DNA of 64,000 nucleotides. Source: an uncultured Rhodobiaceae bacterium. GTDB lineage: Bacteria > Pseudomonadota > Alphaproteobacteria > RS24. The number at the start of each line of letters is the position of its first letter. The stretch's first letter is position 1. The position numbers and the translations under genes are program-made. The stretch lies in NCBI GenBank assembly GCA_937907245.1, contig CALCUM010000003.1:683501-747500 (forward strand), written 5' to 3'. A model generated the notes under the pieces. The model was not told where the DNA came from. It ran no database searches and was given only the letters and a program-made list of their open reading frames with translations. Of this stretch, positions 19,444 through 28,491 are shown one piece after another.

Positions 19444-19479
19444 CTTAAACACTAAGTCTTAAACACTAAGCCTTAAACG
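19444..19479. repeat. 14-bp tandem repeat over the rpsT stop codon
   Basis: CTTAAACACTAAGT-type units start at 19444 and 19458, with a partial third at 19472 that includes the rpsT stop. The duplication therefore copies the end of the gene into the 3' untranslated region. Confidence 0.8.
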
Positions 19480-19736
19480 ATGGCGCTTACGCTTTTCGCC
19501 AAACGCGAAACTTTGCGCGAAGCGGTACGTTTATGCATTAGGCCTTTTTGGCCAGCTCTGGCAATCGCAGGTTGCGCGATGCGGAGCGCTTCCACGGCTT
19601 CGCCTTTATCTCCAGCTACCACGGCTTCTTCGACGCGGCGAATAAAGGTGCGCATACGCGAACGCTGATCACGATTACGTTCCGTGCGACGCTCAATTTT
19701 GCGAACCATTTTCTTGGCTGATCTGGTATTGGCCAT
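19473..19736 (-). CDS. rpsT: 30S ribosomal protein S20
   Basis: 87 residues, starting [17 protein letters not shown], the conserved S20 N terminus. It is highly basic and helical and binds 16S rRNA in the 30S body. An upstream in-frame ATG at 19760 is unlikely, because family sequence begins at 19736 and AGGA lies 9 bases before it. It is followed by a strong terminator. Location next to dnaA is conserved in many Alphaproteobacteria. Confidence 0.95.
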   Translation of the reverse strand: MANTRSAKKMVRKIERRTERNRDQRSRMRTFIRRVEEAVVAGDKGEAVEALRIAQPAIARAGQKGLMHKRTASRKVSRLAKSVSAIV

Positions 19737-19864
19737 AATCTTAAATCCTAATTCATACAAATCGTTTGGCGGTTAAAAAACCGCTTGAGGGCGCGTTATA
19801 GGCCGCGGATGCCACAAGGTCAACACCCTGTTGGGATAATTCGCGGCAAAACCTTAGGCCCTGT

Positions 19865-20641
19865 TTACTTATGGGTAAACTTTGGAGCCCGCTTTTCAAT
19901 AAACGCTTGCATACCCTCGCTTTGGTCATCGAAAGCAAATAGTGCATGAAACACACGGCGTTCATAATGCACGCCTTCGCGCAAGCTGGTTTCATAAGCC
20001 ACATCGACACATTCTTTGGCCGTGTAAACCGACGGCAAGGACTTCTCAGCAATCTTGGTGGCCACATTTACCGCTTCTTCCACTAAATCGTCGGCGGCAA
20101 TAATGCGCGAGACAAGCCCACAGCGTTCCGCTTCTTCAGCGTCCATCATACGGCCCGTCAGGCACATTTCCATGGCTTTGGACTTGCCGACAAAACGGGT
20201 AAGACGCTGGGTGCCGCCGGCGCCTGGAATAACCCCGAGGTTAATTTCCGGCTGGCCAAACTTGGCTGTGTCGGCCGCCAGAATAAAGTCACACATCATG
20301 GCCAGCTCGCAGCCCCCGCCCAGCGCATAGCCCGCCACAGCCGCGATAATCGGTTTGCGGGCCTTGGCAGCCGCTTCCCAATTAGCGGTAATAAAATCTT
20401 CCGCCATCACATCGGCATAGGTTTTAGACGACATCTCTTTAATGTCCGCTCCGGCCGCAAAGGCTTTGGGCGAACCCGTCAGCACCATACAGCCAATATC
20501 CTCATTGGCATCAAAACCTTCGACGGCATGGGTCAGCTCGAGCATCAGGTCATGGCACAAAGCATTGAGCGCATTTGGGCGATGCAAGGTAATCAGGCCA
20601 ACACGGCCACGGGTTTCGACGAGAATGTTTTCATATTTCAT
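19865..20641 (-). CDS. enoyl-CoA hydratase
   Basis: 258 residues, crotonase fold. The oxyanion-hole segment is [11 protein letters not shown]. The two catalytic glutamates are in [12 protein letters not shown] and in [19 protein letters not shown]. It adds water to trans-2-enoyl-CoA in beta-oxidation. Both Glu residues are kept, so hydratase activity is likely rather than an isomerase role. The length is standard for the short-chain enzyme. It is downstream of mutM and the small exported protein on the same strand; no other beta-oxidation gene is near. Confidence 0.9.
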   Translation of the reverse strand: MKYENILVETRGRVGLITLHRPNALNALCHDLMLELTHAVEGFDANEDIGCMVLTGSPKAFAAGADIKEMSSKTYADVMAEDFITANWEAAAKARKPIIAAVAGYALGGGCELAMMCDFILAADTAKFGQPEINLGVIPGAGGTQRLTRFVGKSKAMEMCLTGRMMDAEEAERCGLVSRIIAADDLVEEAVNVATKIAEKSLPSVYTAKECVDVAYETSLREGVHYERRVFHALFAFDDQSEGMQAFIEKRAPKFTHK

Positions 20642-20644
20642 AAG

Positions 20645-21028
20645 TCAGTCCTCAAGGGGGCTTTCCGGAGTTAGATCAAAAATCACTAAATCGGCGCTAA
20701 AAGTAAGTCGCAAAGTTTCGTCTTTGCGGGTGAAAGTCAAGATATTGCTATCTTTGTTTTTCGATTGTCGTGGCGTCCAGCCTAGGTTGGGCAGGCTTGC
20801 TTTATAGAATTGGCGCGCCATTTCTGCGCTGGCGCCAGGCGCTTGCGCGGCACTCATTTGCAAAATACGGCCTTCCGGCTTATCGAACACAATCGTGCCG
20901 TCTGGCAATTCTTGCAAACCTTCGGCCAATGGAATATCGGGCGCGGCCGAGAGATATTGCGCTTGCGCAGGCCCCAAAGGCACCCAAGCCAGACAGGCCA
21001 GTAAAAAAATATAAGACAATTGGCGCAT
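20645..21028 (-). CDS. small exported protein of unknown function
   Basis: 127 residues. A signal peptide is clear: MRQLSYIFLLACLAWVPLG, ending near PAQAQ. The mature part holds EGRILQMSAAQ, QFYKASLPNLGW and DETLRLTFSADLVIFDLTP, which looks like a small mixed alpha/beta domain. I do not recognise the family with certainty. It lies between mutM and the enoyl-CoA hydratase gene, 3 bp from the latter. I chose the ATG at 21028 because GAGAG lies 9 bases upstream; an ATG at 21037 is also possible. Confidence 0.65.
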   Translation of the reverse strand: MRQLSYIFLLACLAWVPLGPAQAQYLSAAPDIPLAEGLQELPDGTIVFDKPEGRILQMSAAQAPGASAEMARQFYKASLPNLGWTPRQSKNKDSNILTFTRKDETLRLTFSADLVIFDLTPESPLED

Positions 21029-21039
21029 GACGCTCATCT

Positions 21040-21073
21040 CTCTATCTTTGACAATTCTCTATCTTTGACAATT
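21040..21073. repeat. 17-bp tandem duplication of the mutM 3' end
   Basis: On the minus strand AATTGTCAAAGATAGAG occurs twice in a row. The first copy contains the last codons of mutM (Asn-Cys-Gln-Arg) and its TAG; the second copy is noncoding and leads into the next gene's ribosome binding region. Confidence 0.9.
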
Positions 21074-21937
21074 AGGGCAGTAAAAGCTCGATCGCCCCGA
21101 CTGCACAATACGCTGGATGCTAGCATGGCATGTTTTTGTCGAACAAGGTTTGCCTTCTTGATCATAGACCAGAAAATTATGTTGGAAATACCCAAGCTTG
21201 CCATCGCTATCCGCAAAGTCGCGCAAACTAGAGCCGCCAGCCTCAATGGCACGCGCCAGAACATCGCGAATAGCTGGCACCAAACGCGCCAAACGTTTGG
21301 CGCCCACATTGGCCGCCAAACGACGTGGACTAACACCGGCCATAAACAAAGCCTCACAGACATATATATTGCCCAAGCCCGACACCACGCGCTGGTCGAG
21401 CAGCACATTTTTGATAGGGCTCTTGCGCGTTTTACAAGCGGCCAGCAGCATTTCCAAATGAAACCCATTGCTTAGGGGCTCGGGCCCAAGGTCTTTGAGA
21501 AACGGCGTATTATCCGGCGCGCCCTCAACCAAATCCATGAACCCAAAACGGCGCGGATCGGCATAAGACAAATGGGTGCCATCGGCAAACTCGAGGCGCA
21601 CATGCACATGTTTCAAGGCAACGGGCTGTGCCACTTCATGCGCGTAAAGGCCGGGCTCCAACTTATCTTGATTGGGCGCCTCCAACATATACCGCCCCGT
21701 CATGCCTAAATGACTAAGCCAATAAAACGTCTCGCCAGATTTCTCCATCTCGGCCAGCAGATATTTAGCCCGGCGACCAAAATGGGTAATCGTGGCGCCA
21801 GTCAATCGCTCTGCAAATCCATCGGGGAACGGAAACCGCAAATCAGGACGCGCCAGATGCACGCTCGTAATTTTACGGCCTTCAATATGGGGCGACAGAC
21901 CACGGCGCACAGTTTCAACTTCGGGTAATTCAGGCAT
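21059..21937 (-). CDS. mutM: formamidopyrimidine-DNA glycosylase
   Basis: 292 residues. The catalytic N terminus is PELPEVETVRRGL, with Pro2 as nucleophile and Glu3. The helix-two-turn-helix region carries SPIKNVLLDQRVVSGLGNIYV, here given only as a landmark near residue 165-185. The C-terminal zinc finger has four cysteines ending in FYCPNCQR. It removes 8-oxoguanine and ring-opened purines. It is divergent from ubiE, a common alphaproteobacterial arrangement. Confidence 0.95.
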   Translation of the reverse strand: MPELPEVETVRRGLSPHIEGRKITSVHLARPDLRFPFPDGFAERLTGATITHFGRRAKYLLAEMEKSGETFYWLSHLGMTGRYMLEAPNQDKLEPGLYAHEVAQPVALKHVHVRLEFADGTHLSYADPRRFGFMDLVEGAPDNTPFLKDLGPEPLSNGFHLEMLLAACKTRKSPIKNVLLDQRVVSGLGNIYVCEALFMAGVSPRRLAANVGAKRLARLVPAIRDVLARAIEAGGSSLRDFADSDGKLGYFQHNFLVYDQEGKPCSTKTCHASIQRIVQSGRSSFYCPNCQR

Positions 21938-22030
21938 GGGCAGAGCATAAGGCCAAAGCGGTTGCGTGCAAAATCATTTCGCTTTTGCTCCGTTTGCCAT
22001 GCCCCCCAGTTTCCGCTATCTTCCGCCCCG

Positions 22031-22828
22031 ATGAATGAGCCGATAAAACCTAACCAGCCAGACACAACCCATTTTGGGTTTCGCACCGTTGATATGGGCG
22101 AAAAACAGGGTCTGGTTCGCGGTGTCTTTGATAGCGTGGCTGATAAATATGATCTGATGAATGATCTTATGTCGGCGGGGCTGCACCGCGTTTGGAAACG
22201 CCGGATGCTCGAGACGTTACACATTCGACCCGACGCCAACTTACGCCTCGTCGATGTGGCGGGCGGCACGGGCGATATTGCATTTCGCGCTTTGGCTCGC
22301 GCCCATAAATTAAACTCAACACTCAAAGCCCAAGTCATTGATGCCAACGCCGAGATGGTGCGCGTGGGTGCCCAGCGGGCTTTGCGCGAAGGCATTAATC
22401 TGGCTGGCGAGCCCGCACAAGTAGATTTTCTCACCGGCACCGCAGAAGCTTTGCCGCTGCCAGACAATAGCGTCGACATGGTTACCATCGCCTTTGGTAT
22501 CCGCAATGTGACGCGACGCGATGTGGCCTTGCGCGATATGCGGCGAGTTTTAAAGCCGGGTGGGCGTTTTGTTTGTCTTGAGTTCTCGCATATGCCAAGC
22601 CGCCTGCTGCAAAAAGCCTATGACGCATATTCCTTCAACATCATCCCCCCCATGGGCGGCGCAGTGACCGGAGATGCGTCGGCCTATCAATATTTGGTCG
22701 AGAGCATTCGCCAATTTCCAACGGCGCAAAGCTTCGCCGATGAATTGCAGGAGGCGGGTTTTATGCGTCCAAAATATGAGCTGCTAAGCGGCGGCATTGC
22801 GGCTTTGCATATGGGCTGGAAGCTGTAG
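22031..22828 (+). CDS. ubiE: ubiquinone/menaquinone biosynthesis C-methyltransferase UbiE
   Basis: 265 residues. The class I SAM-binding motif is VDVAGGTGDIAFR near residue 76. VFDSVADKYDLMNDLMS at the N terminus and IAFGIRNVTRRDVALRDM, FVCLEFSHM further on are UbiE signatures. It methylates the benzoquinol ring in ubiquinone synthesis. I chose the ATG at 22031 (MNEPIKPNQ) over an upstream TTG. The stop is 2 bp before ubiB, so the two are an operon. Confidence 0.95.
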   Translation: MNEPIKPNQPDTTHFGFRTVDMGEKQGLVRGVFDSVADKYDLMNDLMSAGLHRVWKRRMLETLHIRPDANLRLVDVAGGTGDIAFRALARAHKLNSTLKAQVIDANAEMVRVGAQRALREGINLAGEPAQVDFLTGTAEALPLPDNSVDMVTIAFGIRNVTRRDVALRDMRRVLKPGGRFVCLEFSHMPSRLLQKAYDAYSFNIIPPMGGAVTGDASAYQYLVESIRQFPTAQSFADELQEAGFMRPKYELLSGGIAALHMGWKL

Positions 22829-22830
22829 AG

Positions 22831-24369
22831 ATGGGTTTTTTACGCCTCCTCCGCATGATGCGATTGCTGCTGGCGCAAGATGCGCTTCTGCCGCCTGATT
22901 TTTTTACCGAGGCGCCGCTTCGCATAAGACTGGCTCGGCGTCTCTTTACGCTGGGTGCCAAACGCTTTCGCGAAAACCAACGTGGCCAAGCCCTGTCGGA
23001 TAGAATTCGCAAATTAGGCCCGACTTATATCAAGCTCGGCCAGTTTCTGGCCACCCGCTCAGACATTATCGGCTTGGCTATGGCGCAAGATTTACGACAT
23101 TTGCAAGACCGCCTGCCGCCCTTTAGCGACAAACAAGTGGCGCGCCTTTTGGCCACCGAGCTGGACCATGCCGAGGCCGTATTAAAAGACATGGGGCCCC
23201 CCATCGCCGCCGCCTCAATAGCCCAAGTGCATGTCGCAACCCATCGCGAGACCGGCCAGAAATTAGCCGTGAAGTTTTTGCGCCCCGGCGTCGAAGAGCG
23301 TCTGCGCGGCGAGTTGGAATTATTAGGACGTATGGCCAAATGGGCAGAGCGGTTTTTCCCGATCACCCATCGGTTGCGCCCCGTCGATGCCATCACCACT
23401 TTGGCGCGCTCCATCAATGGCGAAACAGATTTTCGGATGGAAGCGGCCGCTCTATCTGAAATGGCCGAGAATACTGAGAAAGATAAAGGCTTCTGCGTTC
23501 CCGATATCATTTGGGAAGCCAGTGGGCGCCGCGTCCTGACCATGAGCTGGATAGACGGCGTGTCGGCGTCAGATATTGAGGGTCTTAAAAAAGATGGCCA
23601 TGATTTATCCGACTTGGCGACCCGCCTGTTGCAAGTTTTCCTAACGCTGGTTCTGCGCGATGGGTTTTTTCATGCCGACATGCACCAAGGCAATCTATTG
23701 GTGCAAAAAGATGGCACGATTGTTGCCATTGATTTGGGTATTTGCGGTCGCCTAGACAAAGATAGCCGGCGCTTTTTGGCCGAGATATTGCACGGTTTCA
23801 TCACCCGCGATTACGTCAAATTAGCGCAAGTCCATATCGAGGCGGGCTATGTGCCCGACCACCATGATGTCTATGAATTTGCCCAAGCCTTGCGCTCCGT
23901 CGGCGAACCGATACGCGACCGTGACGCCGATGATATTTCGATGGGCCGCGTGTTAAGCCAACTTTTCGCGATTACCGAGCAATTCGATATGGCTACCCAG
24001 CCACAGCTTTTGCTGCTGCAAAAAACCATGGTGACGGTAGAAGGCGTGGCGCGCAGCTTTGACCCTAAAATCAATATTTGGGACGCCAGCGAAACCCTCG
24101 TTGCCGATTGGCTGCGTCGTCAAATTGGCCCCGAAGCCATATTCCGCGACCTGCGCGACAATGCGGGCTCGAGTTTGCGCGCCTTGCGCCGCCTGCCAGA
24201 GACTTTGGCACAAGCCGAACGCGGGGCCGCCGCCCTAGAAACCATGGCCAAACAAAGCTCAAAAACCCGCCCAAGCAACCAGCCCGACAAGCTGGCTCGC
24301 GGGCTTGGAATCGCCGCCTTGGCCGCCTCTCTCGGTGCCTTGGCGATGGCGCTTACGGGTATTTTATAA
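22831..24369 (+). CDS. ubiB: UbiB, ABC1-family atypical kinase-like ubiquinone factor
   Basis: 512 residues. The atypical kinase-like fold shows the KxGQ motif as YIKLGQFLATRSD, the Ala-rich loop as AAASIAQVH and the catalytic-like region HADMHQGNLLV followed by AIDLGICGRL. Two hydrophobic helices at the very C terminus (GLGIAALAASLGALAMAL) anchor it in the membrane. It supports aerobic ubiquinone synthesis, probably by ATP-dependent handling of lipid precursors. It is 2 bp after ubiE. Confidence 0.94.
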   Translation: MGFLRLLRMMRLLLAQDALLPPDFFTEAPLRIRLARRLFTLGAKRFRENQRGQALSDRIRKLGPTYIKLGQFLATRSDIIGLAMAQDLRHLQDRLPPFSDKQVARLLATELDHAEAVLKDMGPPIAAASIAQVHVATHRETGQKLAVKFLRPGVEERLRGELELLGRMAKWAERFFPITHRLRPVDAITTLARSINGETDFRMEAAALSEMAENTEKDKGFCVPDIIWEASGRRVLTMSWIDGVSASDIEGLKKDGHDLSDLATRLLQVFLTLVLRDGFFHADMHQGNLLVQKDGTIVAIDLGICGRLDKDSRRFLAEILHGFITRDYVKLAQVHIEAGYVPDHHDVYEFAQALRSVGEPIRDRDADDISMGRVLSQLFAITEQFDMATQPQLLLLQKTMVTVEGVARSFDPKINIWDASETLVADWLRRQIGPEAIFRDLRDNAGSSLRALRRLPETLAQAERGAAALETMAKQSSKTRPSNQPDKLARGLGIAALAASLGALAMALTGIL

Positions 24370-24475
24370 TCATCTGATAAAGCTCATTTGGGGTTTATTT
24401 TTATTTACATATTTTTTTTGGAGATTACGGCTTTAGACGCTAGAGTATCGTCCATTGTCGAAAAGAAAGGCTTGT

Positions 24476-25693
24476 ATGAAGCGCGTTCTCTTAATTATTG
24501 GCGGCGGCATTGCTGCCTATAAAGCCCCAGATTTGGTCCGCCAATTGCGCGCCCAAGGTCTGGCCGTGCGCTGCCTGCTTACCAAAGCGGCCGAGCAATT
24601 TGTCTCGCCTTTATCTCTCGCCTCCGTATCTGGCGACAAAGTCTATGAAAACCTATTCGACTTAACCGATGAGGCCGAGATGGGCCACATCCAATTATCG
24701 CGCGATGCCGACCTTATTTTGGTCGCCCCCGCCACTGCAGACCTTATGGCTAAAGCCGCGCAAGGCATTGCCAATGATTTGGCCTCGACTACTTTATTGG
24801 CCACAGATAAGCCCGTGATGCTGGCGCCAGCGATGAATGTGCGGATGTGGGAACACGCCGCCACGCAGCGCAATTTGGCGCAATTGACACAAGACGGCCT
24901 GCATTTTGTCGGCCCCGAAGAAGGCGACATGGCTTGTGGCGAGTTTGGCCTTGGACGGATGAGCGAGCCGAGCGAGATTGCGTCATGCGCCGCCAACTTA
25001 TTGCAAGACGCCCCCAGCCGACCGCTTAACGGCAAGAAGGTTTTGGTAACCGCCGGCCCCACCCATGAGCCAATAGACCCCGTGCGCTATATCGCCAATC
25101 GCTCGTCTGGCAAACAAGGCTATGCGATTGCTGAAGCTTTGGCCGCCATGGGCGCTGAAGTACATTTGGTTTCCGGCCCCACCGCTTTGGGCGATATCCA
25201 GGGCGTGCATATGCACCGTTTGGAAACAGCCGAGCAAATGTATGAAGCCTGCCACGCGCTCTTGCCAGTAGACATTGGTGTGATGACGGCCGCCGTGGCC
25301 GACTGGCGCCCCGAGTTTTGCGCCGAGCAGAAACTCAAGAAAACCGAAACAGGCCTGCCCGAATTAGCCTTGCGCGAAAACCGCGATATTCTGGCGAGTC
25401 TCGGCGCGTCAGAGCAAAAGCCGAACCTGCTCATTGGCTTCGCCGCCGAGACCCATAATATAGAGGCCTTTGCGCGCGATAAATTGGCCCGCAAAAACTG
25501 CGATTGGATTGTCGCCAATAATGTAGCCCTCGATAGCGGCATTCAAGGTGGCGTGATGGGCGGCGACGAAAATGCTGCCACGCTGGTTAGCCAAAATAAA
25601 ACCGAAGACTTTGGCCAGATGAGCAAAACCGAGACAGCCAAAACATTGGCCAACCATATTGCGGCGCATTTTGACGCTGCTGAAAAAGCTTAG
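24476..25693 (+). CDS. coaBC: bifunctional phosphopantothenoylcysteine decarboxylase / phosphopantothenate-cysteine ligase
   Basis: 405 residues. The CoaC part binds FMN and has the PAMN loop (LAPAMNVRMWEH) and the active-site Cys in MACGEFGLGRM. The CoaB part starts at VLVTAGPTHEPIDPVR near residue 190, has NRSSGKQGYAIAEA and the KLKK motif in AEQKLKK. It makes 4'-phosphopantetheine for coenzyme A. The ATG at 24476 (MKRVLLIIGG) has AAGG six bases upstream. The 106-bp gap before it is AT-rich and shows nothing else. It probably shares a transcript with dut. Confidence 0.94.
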   Translation: MKRVLLIIGGGIAAYKAPDLVRQLRAQGLAVRCLLTKAAEQFVSPLSLASVSGDKVYENLFDLTDEAEMGHIQLSRDADLILVAPATADLMAKAAQGIANDLASTTLLATDKPVMLAPAMNVRMWEHAATQRNLAQLTQDGLHFVGPEEGDMACGEFGLGRMSEPSEIASCAANLLQDAPSRPLNGKKVLVTAGPTHEPIDPVRYIANRSSGKQGYAIAEALAAMGAEVHLVSGPTALGDIQGVHMHRLETAEQMYEACHALLPVDIGVMTAAVADWRPEFCAEQKLKKTETGLPELALRENRDILASLGASEQKPNLLIGFAAETHNIEAFARDKLARKNCDWIVANNVALDSGIQGGVMGGDENAATLVSQNKTEDFGQMSKTETAKTLANHIAAHFDAAEKA

Positions 25694-25741
25694 AACCGCG
25701 AAACCATATCGAAATAGAGAAGATATTTTAAAGGAAACCCA

Positions 25742-26251
25742 ATGAGCCCGCGCATTGATATTAAAGTTCTAGACCACGCCAAAGGCCTTGAGCTGCCAGC
25801 CTATGAAACCGACGAAGCAGCGGGTATGGACTTGCGCGCGGCTTTGCCCCAAGGCGAGCCGATGGTTTTGCGGCCAGGCCAACAAGCCATGGTGCCCACA
25901 GGATTATCTATGGCTATGCCGAAAGGTTTTGAAGCCCAAGTGCGGCCACGTTCTGGATTGGCGGCCAAACATGGCCTTACTGTGCTCAATACGCCTGGCA
26001 CAATTGATAGTGATTATCGCGGTGAAGTGAAAATTATCCTGATCAACTTGGGCCAGGAAGATTTTAGTATCGAGCGCAATATGCGCATCGCACAAATGAT
26101 TATCGCCCCCGTCGTGCAAGCGACCTTGGTTGAGGTCGATACATTGGAGGACACGGCACGCGGCAGCGGCGGCTTTGGTTCGACCGGCACAGATGCCCCC
26201 GCTGGCGATAAAACAGACGCCCCCGCTGGCGACAAAAAGGGGTCTGCATGA
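25742..26251 (+). CDS. dut: dUTP diphosphatase
   Basis: 169 residues. Trimeric dUTPase motifs are present in order: GMDLRA (1), [11 protein letters not shown] (3), [11 protein letters not shown] (near 4), and the C-terminal arm GSGGFGSTG (5). It keeps dUTP low and supplies dUMP. After motif 5 comes an unusual tail of two TDAPAGDK repeats and KGSA, about 20 residues beyond the normal end. The stop overlaps the Rrf2 start as ATGA. Confidence 0.93.
   Translation: MSPRIDIKVLDHAKGLELPAYETDEAAGMDLRAALPQGEPMVLRPGQQAMVPTGLSMAMPKGFEAQVRPRSGLAAKHGLTVLNTPGTIDSDYRGEVKIILINLGQEDFSIERNMRIAQMIIAPVVQATLVEVDTLEDTARGSGGFGSTGTDAPAGDKTDAPAGDKKGSA
26189..26236 (+). repeat. 24-bp tandem duplication in the dut 3' end
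   Basis: Two units at 26189-26212 and 26213-26236 each encode TDAPAGDK. They differ at third-codon positions, so the duplication is not brand new, and they extend the protein past its last catalytic motif. Confidence 0.9.
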
Positions 26252-26682
26252 TTCAATTATCGCGCAAATCTTTGATGGCTCTCGAGGCCGTGTTGGACGT
26301 CGCCCTTCATGCGCGCCCCAACCCCGTGCAGGCGCGCGAGATAACCGAGCGCCAAGGCGTGCCGCAACGCTATCTCGAACAAATTATGCAAGCTCTGGTG
26401 AAAGCCAATATTCTGCGCGGCGTGCGGGGCCCAAGAGGTGGCTATCGTTTGGCGCGCGAGCGACGACGTATCAGCGTGCGAGAAATTTTTGAAGTCATCG
26501 AGGCTTTGGACAAAGAAACCGATGGGATTAACTCGCGCTCGGATTTATGCCGCGATATTGTTGAGCCGTTTCACGCCCAACTGCAAACCGCGCTCGGGCA
26601 AGCCGTGGGGGACACCAGCATTGCTGACCTATGCCATAATTCAGAAAACCAACAACAAGACGTTGGAAATTTCACCATTTAA
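26248..26682 (+). CDS. Rrf2-family transcriptional regulator
   Basis: 144 residues. The N-terminal winged helix reads [18 protein letters not shown], then [17 protein letters not shown] and [17 protein letters not shown], typical of Rrf2. IscR and NsrR ligate an Fe-S cluster through three cysteines near residues 92-106. Here only Cys101 and Cys129 are present, so a classical cluster is unlikely. It overlaps dut by 4 bases and lies 12 bp before cysK. The CymR branch of Rrf2 controls cysteine metabolism, so control of cysK is a reasonable inference. Confidence 0.85.
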   Translation: MIQLSRKSLMALEAVLDVALHARPNPVQAREITERQGVPQRYLEQIMQALVKANILRGVRGPRGGYRLARERRRISVREIFEVIEALDKETDGINSRSDLCRDIVEPFHAQLQTALGQAVGDTSIADLCHNSENQQQDVGNFTI

Positions 26683-26694
26683 CGGGAGAGAGAC

Positions 26695-27666
26695 ATGAGC
26701 GAGACACAAAACCAAAAGCCCCAAATCGGACGTGGAAAAGTCTATTCGTCGATTACCGAAACCGTCGGCAATACCCCGATTGTGCAGCTTCGCCGTATCG
26801 CTGCCGAACACGGCTGCCAGGCTAATATTCTGGCCAAGCTGGAGTTTTTTAACCCAATTGCCAGCGTCAAAGACCGCATTGGCGTGGCGATGATTGAAGC
26901 GCTAGAAGCCAGCGGCGAGATAAAACCCGACAGCGTGATTGTCGAGCCGACCTCTGGCAATACGGGCATCGCGCTGGCCTTTGCTTGTGCGGCGAAAGGC
27001 TATCGGTTGGTTTTATGCATGCCCGAAAGCATGTCGATAGAGCGTCGCAAAATGTTATTGCTGCTGGGGGCCGAGCTGGATTTAACGCCGGCCGAAAAAG
27101 GCATGAAAGGCGCGATTGGCCGCGCGGAAGAACTGCTTGCCGAAAACGACGGCTGGGTGATGCCACAACAATTCAACAATCCCGCCAATCCCGCCATTCA
27201 CCGCGCCACCACAGCCGAAGAAATTTGGAACGACACGCAAGGTAGCGTCGACGTGGTCATCGCCGGTGTGGGTACGGGCGGCACCTTTACCGGCATTGGC
27301 TCGGTACTGAAGCCGCGCAAGGCGGGCCTCAAAATGATTGCGGTCGAACCCGAAGACAGCCCCGTGCTTTCCGGTGGCAACGGCGGGCCCCATAAAATTC
27401 AGGGCATTGGCGCTGGCTTTGTGCCCGGCAATATGGAGCAAGAATGGGCCGATGAGATTGTGACCATTGGCAATGAAACCGCTTTTGAAACGGCACGCCA
27501 ATTGGCTCGCCTTGAGGGTGTGCCGGGCGGCATTAGCTCTGGCGCGGCCATTGCGGCGGCCCTAGAAGTAGGCAGTCGAGCCGATATGGCTGGCAAAAAC
27601 ATCGTCGTGATTTTGCCAAGTTTTGCCGAGCGCTATCTCTCCACCGCCCTGTTTGAGGGCCTGTAG
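26695..27666 (+). CDS. cysK: cysteine synthase (O-acetylserine sulfhydrylase)
   Basis: 323 residues, PLP fold type II. The N-terminal loop is [13 protein letters not shown]. The PLP lysine is in ASVKDRIG, the substrate loop is [13 protein letters not shown], and the phosphate-binding glycine loop is [16 protein letters not shown] near the C terminus contacts the PLP ring nitrogen. It makes cysteine from O-acetylserine and sulfide. It follows the Rrf2 gene by 12 bp and precedes the MoeB-like gene by 5 bp, which suggests a sulfur-related operon. Confidence 0.94.
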   Translation: MSETQNQKPQIGRGKVYSSITETVGNTPIVQLRRIAAEHGCQANILAKLEFFNPIASVKDRIGVAMIEALEASGEIKPDSVIVEPTSGNTGIALAFACAAKGYRLVLCMPESMSIERRKMLLLLGAELDLTPAEKGMKGAIGRAEELLAENDGWVMPQQFNNPANPAIHRATTAEEIWNDTQGSVDVVIAGVGTGGTFTGIGSVLKPRKAGLKMIAVEPEDSPVLSGGNGGPHKIQGIGAGFVPGNMEQEWADEIVTIGNETAFETARQLARLEGVPGGISSGAAIAAALEVGSRADMAGKNIVVILPSFAERYLSTALFEGL

Positions 27667-27671
27667 ACATA

Positions 27672-28451
27672 ATGCTGAGCGATAGCGAGATTGAGCGCTA
27701 TCAGCGTCATATTCTGCTGCATGAAATAGGTGGCGCGGGACAGCAAAAACTAAAGGCTGCGCGTGTGCTTATCGTGGGAATGGGCGGCTTGGGCCATCCG
27801 GTCGCGCAATATCTGGCGGCCGCTGGCGTCGGCACTTTGGCGCTCATCGATGACGATGTGGTGGCGCTATCTAATTTGCAGCGCCAAGTTTTATTCACCG
27901 ATAAAGACATCGGCCAACCCAAAGTCGAGGTGGCAGCCAGAGCTTTGCGCGCCCTTAATCCCCATGCCGATGTAAAACCGATGCAAAACAAAGTGTCTGC
28001 CGACAATGCCGCCAAACTATTCGCCGACTATGATGTGGTGGTCGATACGTGTGATAATTTTGCCACGCGGTTCGTGGTGAATGATGCGTGTTTCGCCACG
28101 CAAACCATATTGGTATCCGGCGCTGTCGGTCGGTTTGACGGGCAAGTGGCCACGTTTAAGGCGTGGCTCAAGGACGAGCAAGGCAAGCCTTTGGCATGTT
28201 ATCGCTCTCTGGTACCGGAAGCGCCCGATTTAGAAGAAGATTGTGCGACCACGGGCGTTTTGGGCGCTTTGACGGGTATTATTGGCAGTTTGCAAGCGGT
28301 GGAAGTCATCAAGGAAATTACCGGCGCTGGCGAAAGTTTGGCGGGGCGGCTGATGATCTATGATGCTTTATCCGCAAAAGCCCGCACGGTGAAGCTGGCG
28401 TGGGATCCACATAACCCCAACAATGGGACGAGCCGCCAGCCGACGCGATAA
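27672..28451 (+). CDS. MoeB/ThiF/HesA-family adenylyltransferase, zinc ligands mostly lost
   Basis: 259 residues. The E1-like adenylation core is intact: VGMGGLGHPVAQYLAAAGVG, DDDVVALSNLQRQVLF with the Arg finger, and VVDTCDNFATRF. An active-site-type Cys191 lies in EDCATTGVLG. E. coli MoeB holds zinc with two CxxC pairs. Here the first pair is CYRS (Cys176, Ser179) and the second is replaced by DPHNPNNG. It may activate a MoaD- or ThiS-like sulfur carrier; no carrier is adjacent. It is 5 bp after cysK. Confidence 0.85.
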   Translation: MLSDSEIERYQRHILLHEIGGAGQQKLKAARVLIVGMGGLGHPVAQYLAAAGVGTLALIDDDVVALSNLQRQVLFTDKDIGQPKVEVAARALRALNPHADVKPMQNKVSADNAAKLFADYDVVVDTCDNFATRFVVNDACFATQTILVSGAVGRFDGQVATFKAWLKDEQGKPLACYRSLVPEAPDLEEDCATTGVLGALTGIIGSLQAVEVIKEITGAGESLAGRLMIYDALSAKARTVKLAWDPHNPNNGTSRQPTR

Positions 28452-28491
28452 TCTGGCTTGCTGATTGAGACAGTTATTTGTATCAAGAGAA

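Noticed and set aside
19071-19472. Replication origin next to dnaA
   Set aside because: The gap is AT-rich in part, but I found no DnaA boxes of the TTATNCACA type and no 13-mer series.
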